This document shows, piece after piece, positions 12,021 to 16,633 of a DNA stretch of 16,633 bases (the stretch's first letter is position 1; each line of letters begins with the position of its first letter). The position numbers and the translations under genes were made by a program. Below the pieces are notes generated by a model, which saw only the letters and a program-made list of their open reading frames with translations, was not told where the DNA came from and ran no database searches. This DNA comes from CAWBJP01 sp044867425 (GTDB lineage Bacteria; Actinomycetota; Acidimicrobiia; IMCC26256; BP-133), in contig JBIOUX010000119.1 in the NCBI GenBank assembly GCA_044867425.1, positions 1-16,633 on the forward strand, read 5' to 3'.

Positions 12021-13228
12021 GCCGGGCGGTTCGGGGTCGGGGCCGGGGCCGGGGTGCTGGCCGTTCCCGTCCCGCCGGCCAGCTCGAAGTGCACGGCGGT
12101 GCCGCCTGTGTCGCCGGACTCGGCCCAGATCACCCCACCGTGGCGCTCCACGATGCGCCGGCACATGGCCAGGCCCAGCCCCTGGCCCCACACGGTGAAC
12201 AGCTTGGGCAGCTCGGCGGGGTCGATCCCGGGCCCGTTGTCGGCCACCGTCACCCGCCAGCGGGGCTCGGCCCGGACGGCCGAGATGGTCACCTCCGGGG
12301 GCGCCTGGCCCCGGTGGCGCACGGCGTTGTCCAGCAGGTTGACGAATAGCCTGACCAGCGCCCGCCGGTCGCCTTCGACCTCGGGCAGGTCGTCGGCCAG
12401 GATCTTCCCGCCCGCCACCTCCAGTGCGGCCCGCACCTCGACCGCCGCTTCCGCCACCACCTCACCCAGGGCCACCGGCTTGCGGTCCAGCTCCCCCGTG
12501 GTGGCCCGGGCGTACTCGAGCAGGGTGCCGACCACGGCCCCGGCCCGTTCGGTTCCCGCCGCCGCCCGCTCCACCAGGAGGCGGGCTTCAGGCACCATCG
12601 TTTCCCGGTGGCGCTGGTCGAGCAGGTCGAGGAGCCCGGCCACGGAATGCAGGGGCTCGCGCACCTCGTTGCCGGCCACCGTGGCGAAGCGTTCCAGCGC
12701 GGTGTTGGACCGTTCCAGCTCGGTGGCCTGCGCGGCCAGCGCCTCGTTGGCCTGGTTGAGCTCCACGAGCCGTTCGGCCAGCTCGGCCCGTTGTCGCTCA
12801 ATGGTCGCCCCCCGGGTCCACAGCTCGGCCAGCACGGCCACCTTGGCCCGCAGGATCTCGGGTTCGAAGGGCTTGTAGACGTAGTCGACGGCTCCGGATT
12901 CGTAGCCCCGCAGATAGTGCTCCGGCTCTCCGGAGATGGCGGTCAGGAAGATGATGGGGACGTGGCGGGTTCGCTCCCGTCCCTTGATCAACCGGGCCGT
13001 CTCGAACCCGTCCAGGACGGGCATCTGCACGTCGAGGACGATGACGGCGAACTCCTTGCCCTGGCCGGGGTCGCCCCCCGGCCCGGGTCCCAGCAGGTGG
13101 CGCAGCGCCTCCTCGCCCGACGACGCTTCCACCAGCTCGAAGTCGAGCGGCTCGAGCACGGCGCGCAGCGCCAGCAGGTTGTCGCGCCGGTCGTCGACCA
13201 GCAGGACCCGGGGCCTGTCCGTGGTCAA
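12017..13228 (-). CDS. REC domain-histidine kinase-like protein lacking the phosphoacceptor His
   Basis: 403 residues. The receiver domain (about 6-130) is intact: Asp12/Asp13, phosphoacceptor Asp66 in VLDVQMPVLDG, Thr96 and Lys119. A coiled coil (about 140-178) leads to a HisKA-like helix, ERFATVAGNEVREPLHSV (179-196). Relatives read SHDLxEPL or SHELRTPL at this point; here the His is Asn187. The ATPase domain keeps the N box (LLDNAVRH, 298-305), DNGPGI (330-335) and GQGLGLA (348-354). The F box (LFTVW, 343-347) runs straight into the G2 box, so the ATP lid is about ten residues shorter than usual. It probably cannot autophosphorylate canonically and may be a phosphorylation-controlled scaffold, inhibitor or phosphatase (inference). 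TTG at 13228 is the only suitable start, with GAGGA 10 nt upstream, and lies 13 nt after the kinase gene. The C-terminus is a Pro/Ala/Thr tail. Confidence 0.88.
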   Translation of the reverse strand: MTTDRPRVLLVDDRRDNLLALRAVLEPLDFELVEASSGEEALRHLLGPGPGGDPGQGKEFAVIVLDVQMPVLDGFETARLIKGRERTRHVPIIFLTAISGEPEHYLRGYESGAVDYVYKPFEPEILRAKVAVLAELWTRGATIERQRAELAERLVELNQANEALAAQATELERSNTALERFATVAGNEVREPLHSVAGLLDLLDQRHRETMVPEARLLVERAAAGTERAGAVVGTLLEYARATTGELDRKPVALGEVVAEAAVEVRAALEVAGGKILADDLPEVEGDRRALVRLFVNLLDNAVRHRGQAPPEVTISAVRAEPRWRVTVADNGPGIDPAELPKLFTVWGQGLGLAMCRRIVERHGGVIWAESGDTGGTAVHFELAGGTGTASTPAPAPTPNRPA

Positions 13229-13241
13229 CGCCAGGTGGTCC

Positions 13242-16633
<3,392 letters not shown>

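Noticed and set aside
12021..12191. N-terminal extension of the REC-RsbW-like protein
   Set aside because: Overlaps the pseudokinase ATPase domain; the ATGA junction at 12017-12020 and the receiver start (MSQRVLVVDDD) settle the start.

Overview
The window is very GC-rich DNA with dense coding, frequent GTG/TTG starts and short or overlapping gene junctions. Together with the gene content (SpoIIE-type phosphatase, RsbW-like ATPase, poly-HAMP hybrid kinase, GGDEF-EAL protein, bacterial glycogen debranching enzyme) this points to a high-GC actinobacterium. Acidimicrobiia is my best guess, but that is an inference from style and not from a marker gene.

Layout, left to right. 70-3336 (minus): a SpoIIE/PP2C phosphatase with a GAF domain, followed 57 nt downstream by a glycogen debranching enzyme. 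3423-4445 (plus): a nitrilase, divergent from the phosphatase across a short region that holds a perfect inverted repeat. 4442-4603 (minus): a probable 53-residue protein with a perfect Shine-Dalgarno sequence, in visibly less GC-biased DNA. 4739-7953 (minus): a two-gene redox unit made of a Rieske [2Fe-2S]-thiamine diphosphate enzyme fusion translationally coupled (TTGA overlap) to an FAD monooxygenase-like protein. 8120-11215 (plus): a multi-pass membrane GGDEF-EAL protein with intact catalytic motifs and a roughly 170-residue Gly/Pro/Asp/Lys-rich tail. 11253-16633 (minus): a three-gene signalling operon that runs off the right edge. It encodes a poly-HAMP/GAF hybrid histidine kinase, a REC-kinase protein that lacks the phosphoacceptor histidine, and a REC protein fused to an RsbW-like ATPase.

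How the genes may work together. The signalling operon looks like a cascade in which one genuine histidine kinase feeds three receiver domains (its own and two downstream). The output is probably an RsbW-type serine kinase/anti-sigma module. A SpoIIE-type phosphatase, the usual antagonist of such kinases, lies about 8 kb away, but no STAS anti-anti-sigma protein or sigma factor is visible. The GGDEF-EAL gene converges on this operon and adds c-di-GMP turnover. The Rieske-TPP/FAD pair is a separate metabolic module of unknown substrate.

The most unusual items are the Rieske-TPP fusion, the histidine-less kinase with a shortened ATP lid, the exact 276-bp HAMP repeat array, the low-complexity tail on the GGDEF-EAL protein, and the small ORF at 4442-4603. 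No tRNA, rRNA, CRISPR array, transposase or phage gene was seen, and no gene-free stretch exceeds 300 bases.
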